The position numbers and the translations under genes are program-made. The notes beneath the pieces were generated by a model, which made no database searches, was not told the origin of the DNA, and saw only the letters and a list, made by a program, of their open reading frames with translations. A stretch of 14,245 nt of DNA, from the NCBI GenBank assembly GCA_964444975.1, contig CAYUJD010000091.1, positions 1 to 14,245 on the forward strand, read 5' to 3'. Source of the DNA: VBAS01 sp964444975. Its GTDB lineage: Bacteria; Bacteroidota; Bacteroidia; Chitinophagales; Chitinophagaceae. Shown here in pieces: positions 6,285 to 13,563 of this stretch; the stretch's first letter is position 1, and each line of letters opens with the position of its first letter.

Positions 6285-6698
6285 TCAGGGGTTTTGCACC
6301 AAATCTACAAGTGTTCGTTTCTCAAGTATGTTCAAAGTGGCGTCTCTTACTTCAATCATAATGTCGTGCAGCGCACAATGTTTTTCATCACAGTCTTTGC
6401 AACGTTCGTAAAAATAAAGGCTTACGCAGGGCAGCATTGCAATCGGGCCGTTTACTTTGCGGATTACGTCGGCCACCCGAACATTTTTAGGATCTTTTTT
6501 CAGGAAGTATCCACCGCCTTTCCCCTTTTTGCTGTCGAGCACATCAATGCTTTTCAGTTCAAGCAGGATATTTTCCAGGAACTTTAACGGAATTTTTTTC
6601 TTCCTTGCAATTTCTGAAATCAGCACCGGCCCCGACTTGTACTTCTCAGTCAGGTAGCCCAATGCCCGCAGTGCATATTGCGACCGTTTGGAAAGCAT
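6285..6698 (-). CDS. Rrf2-family transcriptional regulator, probable sulfur-assimilation regulator
   Basis: This is a 137-aa Rrf2 protein, the family of IscR, NsrR and CymR, which bind palindromic operators as dimers. Residues 1-65 form the winged helix (LSKRSQYALRALGYL at the start; recognition region ISEIARKKKIPLKFLE at 27-42; wing GKGGGYFL at 60-66). The second half holds four cysteines, C91, C100, C103 and C108 (C-x8-C-x2-C-x4-C). IscR and NsrR carry three cluster-ligating cysteines in the same region, whereas CymR has none, so an Fe-S cluster or thiol switch is plausible. It is 128 bp upstream of cysH and 5 bp after the OsmC gene, so it is probably co-transcribed with OsmC and the CDF transporter. 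The family call is firm. Control of the cys genes through the CTAC-N7-GTAG sites is inferred. Confidence 0.9.
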   Translation of the reverse strand: MLSKRSQYALRALGYLTEKYKSGPVLISEIARKKKIPLKFLENILLELKSIDVLDSKKGKGGGYFLKKDPKNVRVADVIRKVNGPIAMLPCVSLYFYERCKDCDEKHCALHDIMIEVRDATLNILEKRTLVDLVQNP

Positions 6699-6703
6699 GA
6701 AAC

Positions 6704-7099
6704 CTAAATAATTTCAAGTTGATAATGAATCTTTGAATTTTTTCGCAGCATGGCTGCCACACCGCAATATTTTTCCAGTGAAAGATCAATGGCTTTTTTC
6801 ACCTTTTCTTCATTTTCCTTTTTTGTTTTCACCTGGTACAAAACATAAATATCCTTATACACTTTTGGAAAAGTATCTGTTTGTTCCGATTTCACTTCTA
6901 TGGCCAGGTCAGTAAACCTTACCCGCATTTTTTTCAGTATATCCACTACATCAATGCCCGAACAGGCAGCCAAGCCGGCCAGCAGCAGCGGCTTGGCGCC
7001 AAAGCCATGCTTGCGGCTGCCGTCAATTTTAATCGTGTTGTGATCCAGTTGGCTGACAAATTCATGATCTTTTTGCCACACGGTTTTCGTTATCGTCAT
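6704..7099 (-). CDS. OsmC-family protein
   Basis: OsmC/Ohr proteins are small dimeric enzymes; the best-known members reduce organic hydroperoxides with two cysteines. Both family cysteines are present: C46 in LAGLAACSGIDVVDIL and C112 in EKYCGVAAML. With 131 aa it belongs to the short YhfA-like branch rather than classical Ohr, and its substrate is unknown. Its start codon overlaps the stop of the upstream CDF gene (ATGA, 7096-7099), which implies translational coupling, and it ends 5 bp before the Rrf2 gene. Given these neighbours, a role with reactive sulfur or thiol stress is conceivable, but that is inference from context. Confidence 0.88.
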   Translation of the reverse strand: MTITKTVWQKDHEFVSQLDHNTIKIDGSRKHGFGAKPLLLAGLAACSGIDVVDILKKMRVRFTDLAIEVKSEQTDTFPKVYKDIYVLYQVKTKKENEEKVKKAIDLSLEKYCGVAAMLRKNSKIHYQLEII

Positions 7100-8079
7100 A
7101 AATGATGCTTTTGATTCTGCAAGATATTATCAATTGTCCAGTTAACCTGTTTTTCAAAATTATGCTTTCGTTCGTTACAGTTTTGTTTACTGCAGATGCG
7201 GCAGGAAAAAGACTGGCAGCCGTCGGAATGCACAAACAGCTCCATGGATTCGCCGAATTCTTTTTTTACCAGGCTGCTCAATGCCTCTACTTCCTGGTGC
7301 ATTTCATGCACATTCAGGTACCAGGGCACGGTCAGGTGACAATCGAGATGCAGCACGGGTCCGTATTTTATCACCCGGAGATTATGCAGGTCTACCCAGT
7401 TTTCACGGCGGTTGCTGTTCAGCAGCTCTACCATCTTTTGCAGCAGCTCAATGTCGGCTTCGTCCATAATGCCCGCAATGGATTTGCGTACGATTTTATA
7501 ACCGGTATAAATAATAAGGCCCCCGAACAGGATGGCCACGGCACTGTCAATCCAGTTTTTTCCTGTAACCAGAATCAATACGAGTCCGACAATAATACCC
7601 AGCGTGGAATAACTGTCGGATTGCAGGTGCCTTCCGCTGGCAACCAGCGCAAGCGAATTATTTCTCTTTCCTTTTTGTACGGTAATCAAACCCATAATGA
7701 AGTTGACGCCTGCAGTGGCTGCCACCAGCAAAATTCCTTCATCAATTTTTTTTATTTCCACCGGGAATATTAAATGTAGTACAGCTTTATAAATAATGAT
7801 AGCCCCGGCCGAAAGAATCAAGGTGCCTTCTATGGCGGAGGAAATAAATTCTGCCTTGCCATGGCCATACGGATGATTTTTATCTCGGGGCAATGCAGCC
7901 ACATACAAACTGTATAACCCTATAAACCCGGCCGCTACATTCACGATGCTTTCCAGCGCATCGGTAAGTATGGCCACTGAATGGGTGAGAAAATAAGCAA
8001 AAAATTTAGCTGCCAGCAGCAGCACGGAAACCGTCGCTACCCATTTTTGCATTTTCAGGCTTTGTGATTGTGTTTTCAA
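7096..8079 (-). CDS. Cation diffusion facilitator (CDF) metal transporter with Cys-rich tail
   Basis: CDF proteins export divalent metals such as Zn, Fe, Mn or Cd by proton antiport across the inner membrane. Six membrane segments can be traced between residues 12 and about 195, with the family motif NHPYGHGKAEF (68-78) in the loop after the second. The transport site appears altered: the TM2 motif is TDALES, with D40 but serine at the usual second Asp (FieF has DxxxD), while TM5 keeps H151-x3-D155. The cytoplasmic C-terminal domain spans about 207-285. An unusual tail follows, with H284 and C288, C293, C296 and C301 (C-x4-C-x2-C-x4-C), a probable extra metal or thiol site. It starts 31 bp after the lptF-like gene and overlaps OsmC by 4 bp. 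Metal specificity cannot be read from the sequence. Confidence 0.93.
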   Translation of the reverse strand: MKTQSQSLKMQKWVATVSVLLLAAKFFAYFLTHSVAILTDALESIVNVAAGFIGLYSLYVAALPRDKNHPYGHGKAEFISSAIEGTLILSAGAIIIYKAVLHLIFPVEIKKIDEGILLVAATAGVNFIMGLITVQKGKRNNSLALVASGRHLQSDSYSTLGIIVGLVLILVTGKNWIDSAVAILFGGLIIYTGYKIVRKSIAGIMDEADIELLQKMVELLNSNRRENWVDLHNLRVIKYGPVLHLDCHLTVPWYLNVHEMHQEVEALSSLVKKEFGESMELFVHSDGCQSFSCRICSKQNCNERKHNFEKQVNWTIDNILQNQKHHL

Positions 8080-8110
8080 GAAGTCATCAGCCGTTTATGG
8101 GTATGCAATA

Positions 8111-9541
8111 TTATTCCTTTCTGTTCAGCAGCATCCTGATTTTTCTCCATAGCCTGAAATAAAACTCGCGGCTCATCAGGTTGGAATCATGCATGGCTTT
8201 GTACGTCAGAAAAGCGCCGGCGGGAAGTAATACCAGCGTGGCCATCCACATGCCGCCAAAGGCGGTCATCACATTTTCCTTTACATATTTTTCGCCTGCT
8301 GTATTAAAAAAGAAAAAGAACATGAACAGGAATACAGCCACTACCAGCGGTGTGCCGATGCCCCCCTTGCGGATGATGGATCCCAGCGGGGCGCCAATGA
8401 GAAATAAAACAAAACAGGCCGCCGAAAGAGTGATTTTTTTATGCCATTCTATTTTGTGCAGCCGGAGGTTGCGTTGTTTTGAAGTGTATTCCGCTTTGGC
8501 AATTTCTGCATTCAGTGTAATGGATCCGATAAGCGAAGCCGCCTTTTGATTTACTGCAAGCCTTGCACTGTCAGGTATCAGTTCATCAAATCTTTTTCCA
8601 GCAGGCATAGTAGAGATTCCGGGTGCAGTATAGCTGCTGTCCATGTAATGCGAAAATTTGAATACCGAAAAAACATCCCGTTTTACTTTTTCGGTGTATT
8701 GGCGTGCATCATTCTCCAGCGAATCAATGGCTTTGCGCAGCTGGCGCATACTCTGCATGCGGTGGTTGGCCCGGTTTACCGTATCGGATGTGCGCTGGCG
8801 CAAACCCAGCGAACTCAGGTCAAACTGTTTATTGTATTCTTTGAAACCGATTCGGATAAATTCTGAATTACGGCTCAGGCGGTCGCCCCGCTCCTGGTAG
8901 CGCCAGCCGTCTTTCAGGTTAAATTCAAGAAACCGTTTGTTGCCGGTGGTTCGCATAATGCCGCTTTGGGCAATAATAAAATTATCCTGCAGGTTGCTGG
9001 CGCCTTTTTCAAAAATGATAACATCATAAACAATGCTGTCGGCTTCTTTCTTCCCGATTTTTATCGAAAATCCTTCCAGCTTATCATAAAAAACACCTTC
9101 TTTGATATCGAATGCCGGTTTTGACCACACAATATCGGCCAGCAATGTCTGCGACTTTAATACAGCCACCGGGATGATGTTATTGGAAAATAAAAAGGCT
9201 ATGCCGCAGATAAGCAGGCTTACAATAAATAAAGGCTGCATAAACCTGAGCAGCGAAATACCCGATGATTTTACAGCAACCAGTTCCATGCTTTCACCCA
9301 GGTTGCCGAAGGTTATGAGCGAAGAAAGCAGAACAGCCAGCGGCAGGGCCAGGGGCACCAATACGGCGCTTTGGTACCATACAAATTCAAAAATTATATT
9401 GGCAGAAAGACCCTTGCCGACGAAATCATCAATCCAGAGCCAGAAAAACTGCAGCACCAGCACCAGCAGGGTAAGAAAAAAAATGGCAATAAAGGGACCG
9501 ATAAAGGCTTTTATTACCAGCTTATCAAGTTTTTTAAACAT
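8111..9541 (-). CDS. LptF/LptG-family lipopolysaccharide export permease
   Basis: LptF and LptG form the inner-membrane channel of the LptB2FG transporter, which extracts lipopolysaccharide and passes it to LptC and LptA. The protein has the family architecture: three N-terminal membrane segments (about 13-38, 58-78, 103-120), a large periplasmic jelly-roll region (about 130-365), and three C-terminal segments (about 368-388, 398-413, 428-447). The conserved GAPLGSIIRKGGIG (383-396) and the GNLGESMELVAVKSSG coupling-helix region (79-94) are typical. I chose ATG 9541 (476 aa, M-F-K-K-L-D-K-L). The open frame continues 81 codons upstream, but that part is Ser/Cys-rich, unlike the family, and overlaps the divergent gene at 9600. 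Which of LptF or LptG it is cannot be settled here. The periplasmic insert with several Asp/Lys/Ser-rich helices (about 255-330) looks longer than in E. coli. Confidence 0.9.
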   Translation of the reverse strand: MFKKLDKLVIKAFIGPFIAIFFLTLLVLVLQFFWLWIDDFVGKGLSANIIFEFVWYQSAVLVPLALPLAVLLSSLITFGNLGESMELVAVKSSGISLLRFMQPLFIVSLLICGIAFLFSNNIIPVAVLKSQTLLADIVWSKPAFDIKEGVFYDKLEGFSIKIGKKEADSIVYDVIIFEKGASNLQDNFIIAQSGIMRTTGNKRFLEFNLKDGWRYQERGDRLSRNSEFIRIGFKEYNKQFDLSSLGLRQRTSDTVNRANHRMQSMRQLRKAIDSLENDARQYTEKVKRDVFSVFKFSHYMDSSYTAPGISTMPAGKRFDELIPDSARLAVNQKAASLIGSITLNAEIAKAEYTSKQRNLRLHKIEWHKKITLSAACFVLFLIGAPLGSIIRKGGIGTPLVVAVFLFMFFFFFNTAGEKYVKENVMTAFGGMWMATLVLLPAGAFLTYKAMHDSNLMSREFYFRLWRKIRMLLNRKE

Positions 9542-9567
9542 AATAGACAGGGCTAAAGGCCGGTTGT

Positions 9568-9575
9568 TATTTTTG
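9568..9575 (+). promoter_or_regulatory. -7 box TATTTTTG for the gene at 9600
   Basis: The sequence matches the Bacteroidetes -7 consensus TAnnTTTG exactly and sits 24 bp before the ATG at 9600. No convincing -33 TTG lies at the right distance. It lies in the 58-bp gap between divergent genes, so control elements for lptF must overlap it. Confidence 0.4.
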
Positions 9576-9599
9576 TCAAATGAAATCCCTTTGAGACTG

Positions 9600-10211
9600 A
9601 TGAAGCAGCTAACAAAAATACAGCTTTTGCCCGGTGAACTGGAACTGGTGAGCAGCACAGATTTTATTTTAACAAAGAATGCCATCCTGCAAAAGATGAA
9701 AACCTTCCTGGAAGAACTGCATGTGGAGCAACAGGAAATCATAAAAAGATACGCTGCAAAACTGCCACAAGAAGTGCTGCTCACATCGCCGAAAATTTCA
9801 AGAGGCGAAAACTACAAAGGCCTGCCCTGGCTGGTGCTTGATTATCCGCGTCATTTTGTGCAACATGATATTTTTGCCATCCGCACCCTGTTCTGGTGGG
9901 GAAAATTTTTCAGCACCACGCTGCATCTGTCGGGCCGGTATAAAAAAAGTTTTTACAAAAAAATTATTGACCACAAAATTACATTGGGTAAAAATCATTG
10001 CTTCATCAGCACCGGCGGGCATGAATGGGAACACGATGTGGCTGCGGATAACTATCAATCCATCAAAAGTTATAATAAAAAGGAGCTGGAAAAAACAATT
10101 ACAAAAAATCCTTTTTTGAAACTGGCAATAACATTTCCCTTTGAATTGCCTGCTGCGATGGAAAATATGCTGTGCCGGAGTTATGAACTGTTGCTGAAAG
10201 TATGCACTTAA
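9600..10211 (+). CDS. Conserved-looking protein of unknown function
   Basis: I do not recognise a named family. The product has 203 aa, no signal peptide and no membrane segment. Visible features are an N-terminal stretch with a long helix (about 22-50, rich in Lys/Glu), a segment SRGENYKGLPWLVLDYPRHF (about 68-87), several aromatic residues (TLFWWGKFF) and a motif STGGHEWEHDV. The last two His residues with acidic neighbours resemble a possible metal-binding patch, though no known enzyme signature fits. The start at ATG 9600 is chosen because the open frame upstream lies entirely inside the lptF-like gene on the other strand and is low-complexity there. It diverges from lptF with 58 bp between start codons, and its stop overlaps the START-domain gene. 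I believe similar uncharacterised proteins occur in other Bacteroidetes. Confidence 0.6.
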   Translation: MKQLTKIQLLPGELELVSSTDFILTKNAILQKMKTFLEELHVEQQEIIKRYAAKLPQEVLLTSPKISRGENYKGLPWLVLDYPRHFVQHDIFAIRTLFWWGKFFSTTLHLSGRYKKSFYKKIIDHKITLGKNHCFISTGGHEWEHDVAADNYQSIKSYNKKELEKTITKNPFLKLAITFPFELPAAMENMLCRSYELLLKVCT

Positions 10212-10588
10212 TTACCCAGGCGGTGGAAGAGTTCTTTTACCTGGTAATCCCAAAGCATGCTTTGATCCTTGATATCTTTTTTTTCCGCAAAATCTTTTAT
10301 TACAAGAATTGTCTGGTTGGTTACTTCTGATTTTTCAATACGCAATTCAAAAAATTCTTCTTTCGGAGCATGCAACCAGTGAAACCGGATGAATTTATCC
10401 TGTTCACTTTCCAGTACTTCGGCTTTTTCGGCAGAACCGTTCCAGGTAAAACTGAAAATATTATCCCGCTCATCCACTCTGTCAGCAAACCACTCCTGTA
10501 ATCCGGCAGGTGTAGCCAGAAACTCGTAAAGAATCGCAGGCGAACATCTCACGGGAAACTCCAAAGTATATAATTGTTTCTGCGCCAT
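10208..10588 (-). CDS. START-like (AHSA1/SRPBCC superfamily) protein
   Basis: This 126-aa protein has the helix-grip layout of the SRPBCC/AHSA1 superfamily, whose members bind hydrophobic ligands or regulate chaperone activity. A first strand (KQLYTLEFPVRCSP) is followed by ILYEFLATPAGLQEWFADRV (residues 19-38, the characteristic helix plus L-x-x-W-F-A-D), then a run of strands (FSFTWNGSAEKAEVLE, FIRFHWL, FFELRIEKSE, QTILVIKDF) and a final long helix from about 108. The ligand is unknown. I prefer ATG 10588 (M-A-Q-K-Q) to the ATG 33 bp upstream, because the extra 11 residues precede the conserved strand and look unstructured. It ends tail to tail with the + strand gene: the two stop codons (10208-10210 and 10209-10211) share two bases. 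Confidence 0.75.
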   Translation of the reverse strand: MAQKQLYTLEFPVRCSPAILYEFLATPAGLQEWFADRVDERDNIFSFTWNGSAEKAEVLESEQDKFIRFHWLHAPKEEFFELRIEKSEVTNQTILVIKDFAEKKDIKDQSMLWDYQVKELFHRLGN

Positions 10589-10749
10589 GCTGGTTTTTCT
10601 TGTCTGTAGCGACCCGTGCAATAATAAAAAATTAATCTATGCCGCAAAGTATTTTCTCCATTATTTTTCCACGAAATGCCGTTTATTTCAGCTCCCGGAA
10701 AATAAACCCCGTAGGGCTGCGTTAAATGGGTTGCGAAATATTTTTTTGG

Positions 10750-10792
10750 ACGTATTGCTATTTTAAGTAATTTGCTTTGACGTTCAATACGT
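10750..10792. repeat. Inverted repeat in the rpoD upstream region
   Basis: ACGTATTG (10750-10757) and CAATACGT (10785-10792) are perfect 8-bp inverted arms 27 bp apart, about 100 bp before rpoD. The 305-bp gap 10589-10893 otherwise holds AT-rich sequence, a run of CCAAA units (about 10837-10852) and no open frame I can support. A regulator site is possible but weakly backed. Confidence 0.3.
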
Positions 10793-10893
10793 TCTGACGA
10801 TATCTGGAAAACCGTGGGGATTTTTTGGGTAATAAAAACCAAACCAAACCAATATTCTTTTACCCTTAAAAAAACCTAAATACAACCCAACCT

Positions 10894-11769
10894 ATGAGCA
10901 TGAGGCAACTCAAGATCACGAAGTCGATTACGAATCGTGAATCGCAAAGTCTGGAGAAGTACCTGCAGGAAATCGGCAAGGTAGAACTCATTTCCCCCGA
11001 AGAAGAAGTAAAGCTGGCCCGCCAGATAAAGCAAGGCGACCAGAAAGCTTTGGACCGGCTTACCAAAGCCAACCTTCGCTTTGTGGTGTCAGTGGCAAAA
11101 CAGTACCAGAACCAGGGGCTTTCGCTGCCAGACCTGATTAATGAAGGAAACCTGGGATTGATAAAAGCCGCCCAGCGTTTTGATGAAACCCGTGGTTTCA
11201 AATTTATTTCCTATGCTGTCTGGTGGATTCGCCAGAGCATTCTGCAGGCACTGGCAGAGCAGGCCCGGATTGTAAGGCTGCCACTGAACAAAGTGGGCCT
11301 TACCAACCGCATTCAGAAAACCTACTCGCAACTGGAGCAGGAGTATGAACGGGAGCCATCGGCCGAAGAACTGGCTGATGCACTAAACCTGGACATTGAA
11401 GAAATAAATGCATCCATGGGTATTTCGGCAAGGCACGTAAGCATGGATACACCCCTGTCCGAAGGTGAAGAAAACACCCTGCTGGATGTACTTGAAAATC
11501 CCAACGCAGAAAAAACCGACGCCGAGCTTATATACAAAGAATCGTTGAAAACCGAAATTGAAAGAAGCCTGACTACACTGACCGAAAGACAAAAAGAAGT
11601 AATCTGTTTTTTCTTCGGCATCGGTGTTGATCACCCCATGAGTCTTGAAGACATCGGCGAAAAATTCAGCCTGACACGGGAAAGAGTGAGACAGATTAAA
11701 GACAAGGCCATAACCAAGTTGAAGACGAATACAAGATGCCAGCTTCTCCGCACTTATCTCGGCGCCTGA
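10894..11769 (+). CDS. rpoD: Primary (housekeeping) RNA polymerase sigma factor
   Basis: This is the group 1 sigma factor of Bacteroidetes (sigma-ABfr), which directs RNA polymerase to TTG/TAnnTTTG promoters. With 291 aa it is much shorter than E. coli RpoD, because region 1.1 and the non-conserved insert are absent, as is normal for the phylum. Regions in order: 1.2 (about 17-48), 2 (56-125, with the core-binding NEGNLGLIKA and the -10 recognition helix FISYAVWWIRQSI at 104-116), 3 (about 137-200) and 4 (225-285, with the -35 recognition helix LEDIGEKFSLTRERVRQI at 251-268). ATG occurs at 10894 and again at 10900 (M-R-Q-L-K-I); many relatives begin at the latter. The next gene, ffh, is 130 bp downstream on the same strand but appears to have its own promoter. 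Confidence 0.96.
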   Translation: MSMRQLKITKSITNRESQSLEKYLQEIGKVELISPEEEVKLARQIKQGDQKALDRLTKANLRFVVSVAKQYQNQGLSLPDLINEGNLGLIKAAQRFDETRGFKFISYAVWWIRQSILQALAEQARIVRLPLNKVGLTNRIQKTYSQLEQEYEREPSAEELADALNLDIEEINASMGISARHVSMDTPLSEGEENTLLDVLENPNAEKTDAELIYKESLKTEIERSLTTLTERQKEVICFFFGIGVDHPMSLEDIGEKFSLTRERVRQIKDKAITKLKTNTRCQLLRTYLGA

Positions 11770-11822
11770 AAAAAAGACAAAAACAAAAGACCATAAGATA
11801 AAATCTACACTCCCCGAATTCT

Positions 11823-11830
11823 TATCTTTG
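11823..11830 (+). promoter_or_regulatory. -7 box TATCTTTG for ffh
   Basis: This is an exact match to the Bacteroidetes -7 consensus TAnnTTTG, followed by CA as often seen, 54 bp downstream of rpoD. Transcription should start near 11837, giving a leader of about 60 nt for ffh. No good -33 TTG is seen 19-21 bp upstream. Confidence 0.5.
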
Positions 11831-11839
11831 CAACTCTTT

Positions 11840-11869
11840 AAAAAGTGAACCTCGTTAAGTTCACTTTTT
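11840..11869 (+). terminator. Perfect 11-bp hairpin with T-run between rpoD and ffh
   Basis: AAAAAGTGAAC (11840-11850) and GTTCACTTTTT (11859-11869) form a perfect stem with the 8-nt loop CTCGTTAA, followed by GTTTTG. It has the shape of an intrinsic terminator and may end the rpoD transcript. It lies just after the ffh -7 box and 30 nt before the ffh ATG, so it would also be the very 5' end of the ffh mRNA and could act there as an attenuator or a stabiliser. Confidence 0.55.
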
Positions 11870-11899
11870 GTTTTGTGCCGACTGAAACAGTATTAGTTT

Positions 11900-13228
11900 A
11901 TGTTCAACTCGCTACAGGAAAAATTAGAATCGGCCTTTAAGAATTTAAAAGGCCAGGCCCGTATTACCGAGCTCAATATTGCTTCCACGCTCAAAGACAT
12001 ACGCCGGGCCCTGGTGGATGCTGATGTGAACTATAAAATAGCCAAAGAATTTACCGACCGGGTAAAGGGAAAAGCCATTGGTGAAAAAGTAATTAATGCC
12101 ATTAGCCCGGGCCAGCTGATGGTGAAGATTGTAAAAGATGAACTGGCCGAACTAATGGGCGGGCAGGAAGCTGCCTTCAATGCAAAAGGCAACCCCGCTG
12201 TAATTCTGATTGCCGGTTTGCAGGGTTCGGGTAAAACCACCTTCAGCGCCAAGCTTGCCAGCTACCTGAAATCAAAAAAAGGTTTCTCCCCTATGCTGGT
12301 GGCTGCTGATATTTATCGTCCGGCGGCAATGGAGCAGTTGCGGGTGCTGGGCGAGCAAATAGATGTACCTGTGCATATTGAAGAGGAAACCAAAGACGCA
12401 GTAGCAATAGCCCAGAGTGCAGTAAAAGAAGCCCGCAGCAAAAACAAAAACGTGGTCATCATTGATACAGCCGGCCGTCTTGCCATTGATGAAGCCATGA
12501 TGACCGAAGTATCGAACATCCGCAATGCAGTGAACCCGCAGGAAATTCTGTTTGTCGTGGACAGCATGACCGGTCAGGACGCAGTGAACACGGCAAAAGC
12601 ATTTAACGACCGGCTCGATTTTACGGGTGTTGTACTCACCAAATTGGATGGCGACACAAGGGGCGGCGCCGCTCTTTCCATAAAATACACGGTGAACAAA
12701 CCCATCAAGTTTACCAGCAGTGGTGAAAAGATGGATACCCTCGATGTGTTTTACCCCGAACGGATGGCACAGCGCATCCTTGGCATGGGCGATATTACTA
12801 CCCTGGTGGAAAAAGCACAGGAGCAGTTTGATGAAGAGCAGGCAAAAAAGCTGGAGAGCAAAATCCGCAAAAACAAATTTGATTTTGCCGATTTCAAAAT
12901 GCAACTGGAGCAGATAAAGAAGATGGGCAACATGAAAGACCTGCTGGGCATGATTCCCGGTGTGGGTAAACAGGTAAAAGACCTCGACATAAGCAACGAC
13001 TCTTTCAAAGGCATTGAAGCCATGATCAACTCCATGACGCCGGAAGAGCGAGCCGACCCCGACCTGATTGACATGAGCCGCAAAAAAAGAATAGCCAGAG
13101 GCGCCGGTAAAGACATCAGCGAAGTGAACGCCTTCATGAAACAGTTTGAGCAAATGCGCAGCATGATGAAGGGAATGAATAAAGCGGGAATGTTTGGCGG
13201 CAAAGCCATGCCGGGGATGAGAAAGTAG
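11900..13228 (+). CDS. ffh: Signal recognition particle protein Ffh (SRP54)
   Basis: Ffh binds 4.5S RNA and signal sequences of nascent membrane proteins and delivers ribosomes to the FtsY receptor. Three domains are present: the N-terminal helical bundle (about 1-90), the G domain with P-loop GLQGSGKTT (106-114), ADIYRPAA (136-143), DTAGR (189-193) and TKLDGDTRGG (247-256), and the methionine-rich M domain (about 310-430). The M domain includes the RNA-binding SRKKRIARGAG (393-403) and the Met-rich finger after 340. The protein ends in Gly/Met-rich sequence. At 442 aa it is the usual length and complete. ATG 11900 opens the expected M-F-N-S-L-Q-E-K-L. Its stop lies only 5 bp from the stop of the convergent membrane-protein gene, with no hairpin between them. 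Confidence 0.97.
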   Translation: MFNSLQEKLESAFKNLKGQARITELNIASTLKDIRRALVDADVNYKIAKEFTDRVKGKAIGEKVINAISPGQLMVKIVKDELAELMGGQEAAFNAKGNPAVILIAGLQGSGKTTFSAKLASYLKSKKGFSPMLVAADIYRPAAMEQLRVLGEQIDVPVHIEEETKDAVAIAQSAVKEARSKNKNVVIIDTAGRLAIDEAMMTEVSNIRNAVNPQEILFVVDSMTGQDAVNTAKAFNDRLDFTGVVLTKLDGDTRGGAALSIKYTVNKPIKFTSSGEKMDTLDVFYPERMAQRILGMGDITTLVEKAQEQFDEEQAKKLESKIRKNKFDFADFKMQLEQIKKMGNMKDLLGMIPGVGKQVKDLDISNDSFKGIEAMINSMTPEERADPDLIDMSRKKRIARGAGKDISEVNAFMKQFEQMRSMMKGMNKAGMFGGKAMPGMRK

Positions 13229-13233
13229 AAATA

Positions 13234-13554
13234 TTACATTAAAGAAAACAAATTCCAAAGAATAAATACGCCACTGATTACAATCAGTACATAGCAAAGT
13301 TTTCTCATACCTGAACTTTTTGTTTTTGCCATTGAAAAAATAAAGCACCCAATTGCAATGGATAAAAATATCATATTAAGCAGTGTTAATTTTATTGGAT
13401 CGGCAATTATTTGGGGATACAACCCTATATACTCAGCTACTGCATCATCGAAACTTTTTTCTTCAGGACTTGCAATCACTATCCACAAAACAAGGTCAGT
13501 AATTGCTACTATTAATAAAATCAATCCGATAATAAAAATAAATTTTCGGAACAT
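13234..13554 (-). CDS. Small membrane protein of unknown function
   Basis: This is a 106-aa protein with three predicted membrane helices (about residues 5-27, 57-74 and 84-104). A short acidic, extra-membrane loop (about 29-55, with PEEKSFDDAVAEY) lies between the first and second helices, and a basic turn (KTKSSGMRK) separates the second and third. I recognise no family. ATG 13554 is chosen over the in-frame TTG two codons upstream. It begins 9 bp after the stop of the cysteine-rich gene upstream and is probably co-transcribed with it, so it might serve as its membrane partner or immunity-like protein; nothing beyond position supports this. Both genes are visibly more AT-rich than rpoD and ffh, which suggests later acquisition. 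Confidence 0.55.
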   Translation of the reverse strand: MFRKFIFIIGLILLIVAITDLVLWIVIASPEEKSFDDAVAEYIGLYPQIIADPIKLTLLNMIFLSIAIGCFIFSMAKTKSSGMRKLCYVLIVISGVFILWNLFSLM

Positions 13555-13563
13555 AGTCAAAAA

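Noticed and set aside
7102..7773. 223-codon open frame on the + strand opposite the CDF gene
   Set aside because: It is a shadow frame; the minus-strand protein has clear family motifs.
9102..9599. 166-codon upstream extension of the + strand frame that ends at 10211
   Set aside because: It lies fully opposite the lptF-like coding region and is Ser/Thr-rich antisense translation; a -7 box at 9568 and ATG at 9600 give a better start.
9542..9784. 81-codon N-terminal extension of the lptF-like frame
   Set aside because: It is Ser/Cys-rich, unlike the family, overlaps the divergent gene at 9600, and the conserved protein begins at ATG 9541.
10589..10621. 11-residue extension of the START-domain protein
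   Set aside because: It precedes the conserved first strand, and M-A-Q-K-Q at 10588 is the more natural start.
10549..10842. 97-codon minus-strand frame in the rpoD upstream region
   Set aside because: It overlaps the START-domain gene in another frame and has no recognisable feature or conserved start.
12272..13348. 358-codon open frame on the minus strand opposite ffh
   Set aside because: It is antisense to a complete, unmistakable ffh, with a His/Phe-rich composition typical of reverse-strand shadows.
13558..13560. TTG as start of the small membrane protein
   Set aside because: An ATG two codons downstream at 13554 begins the natural basic-plus-helix N-terminus.
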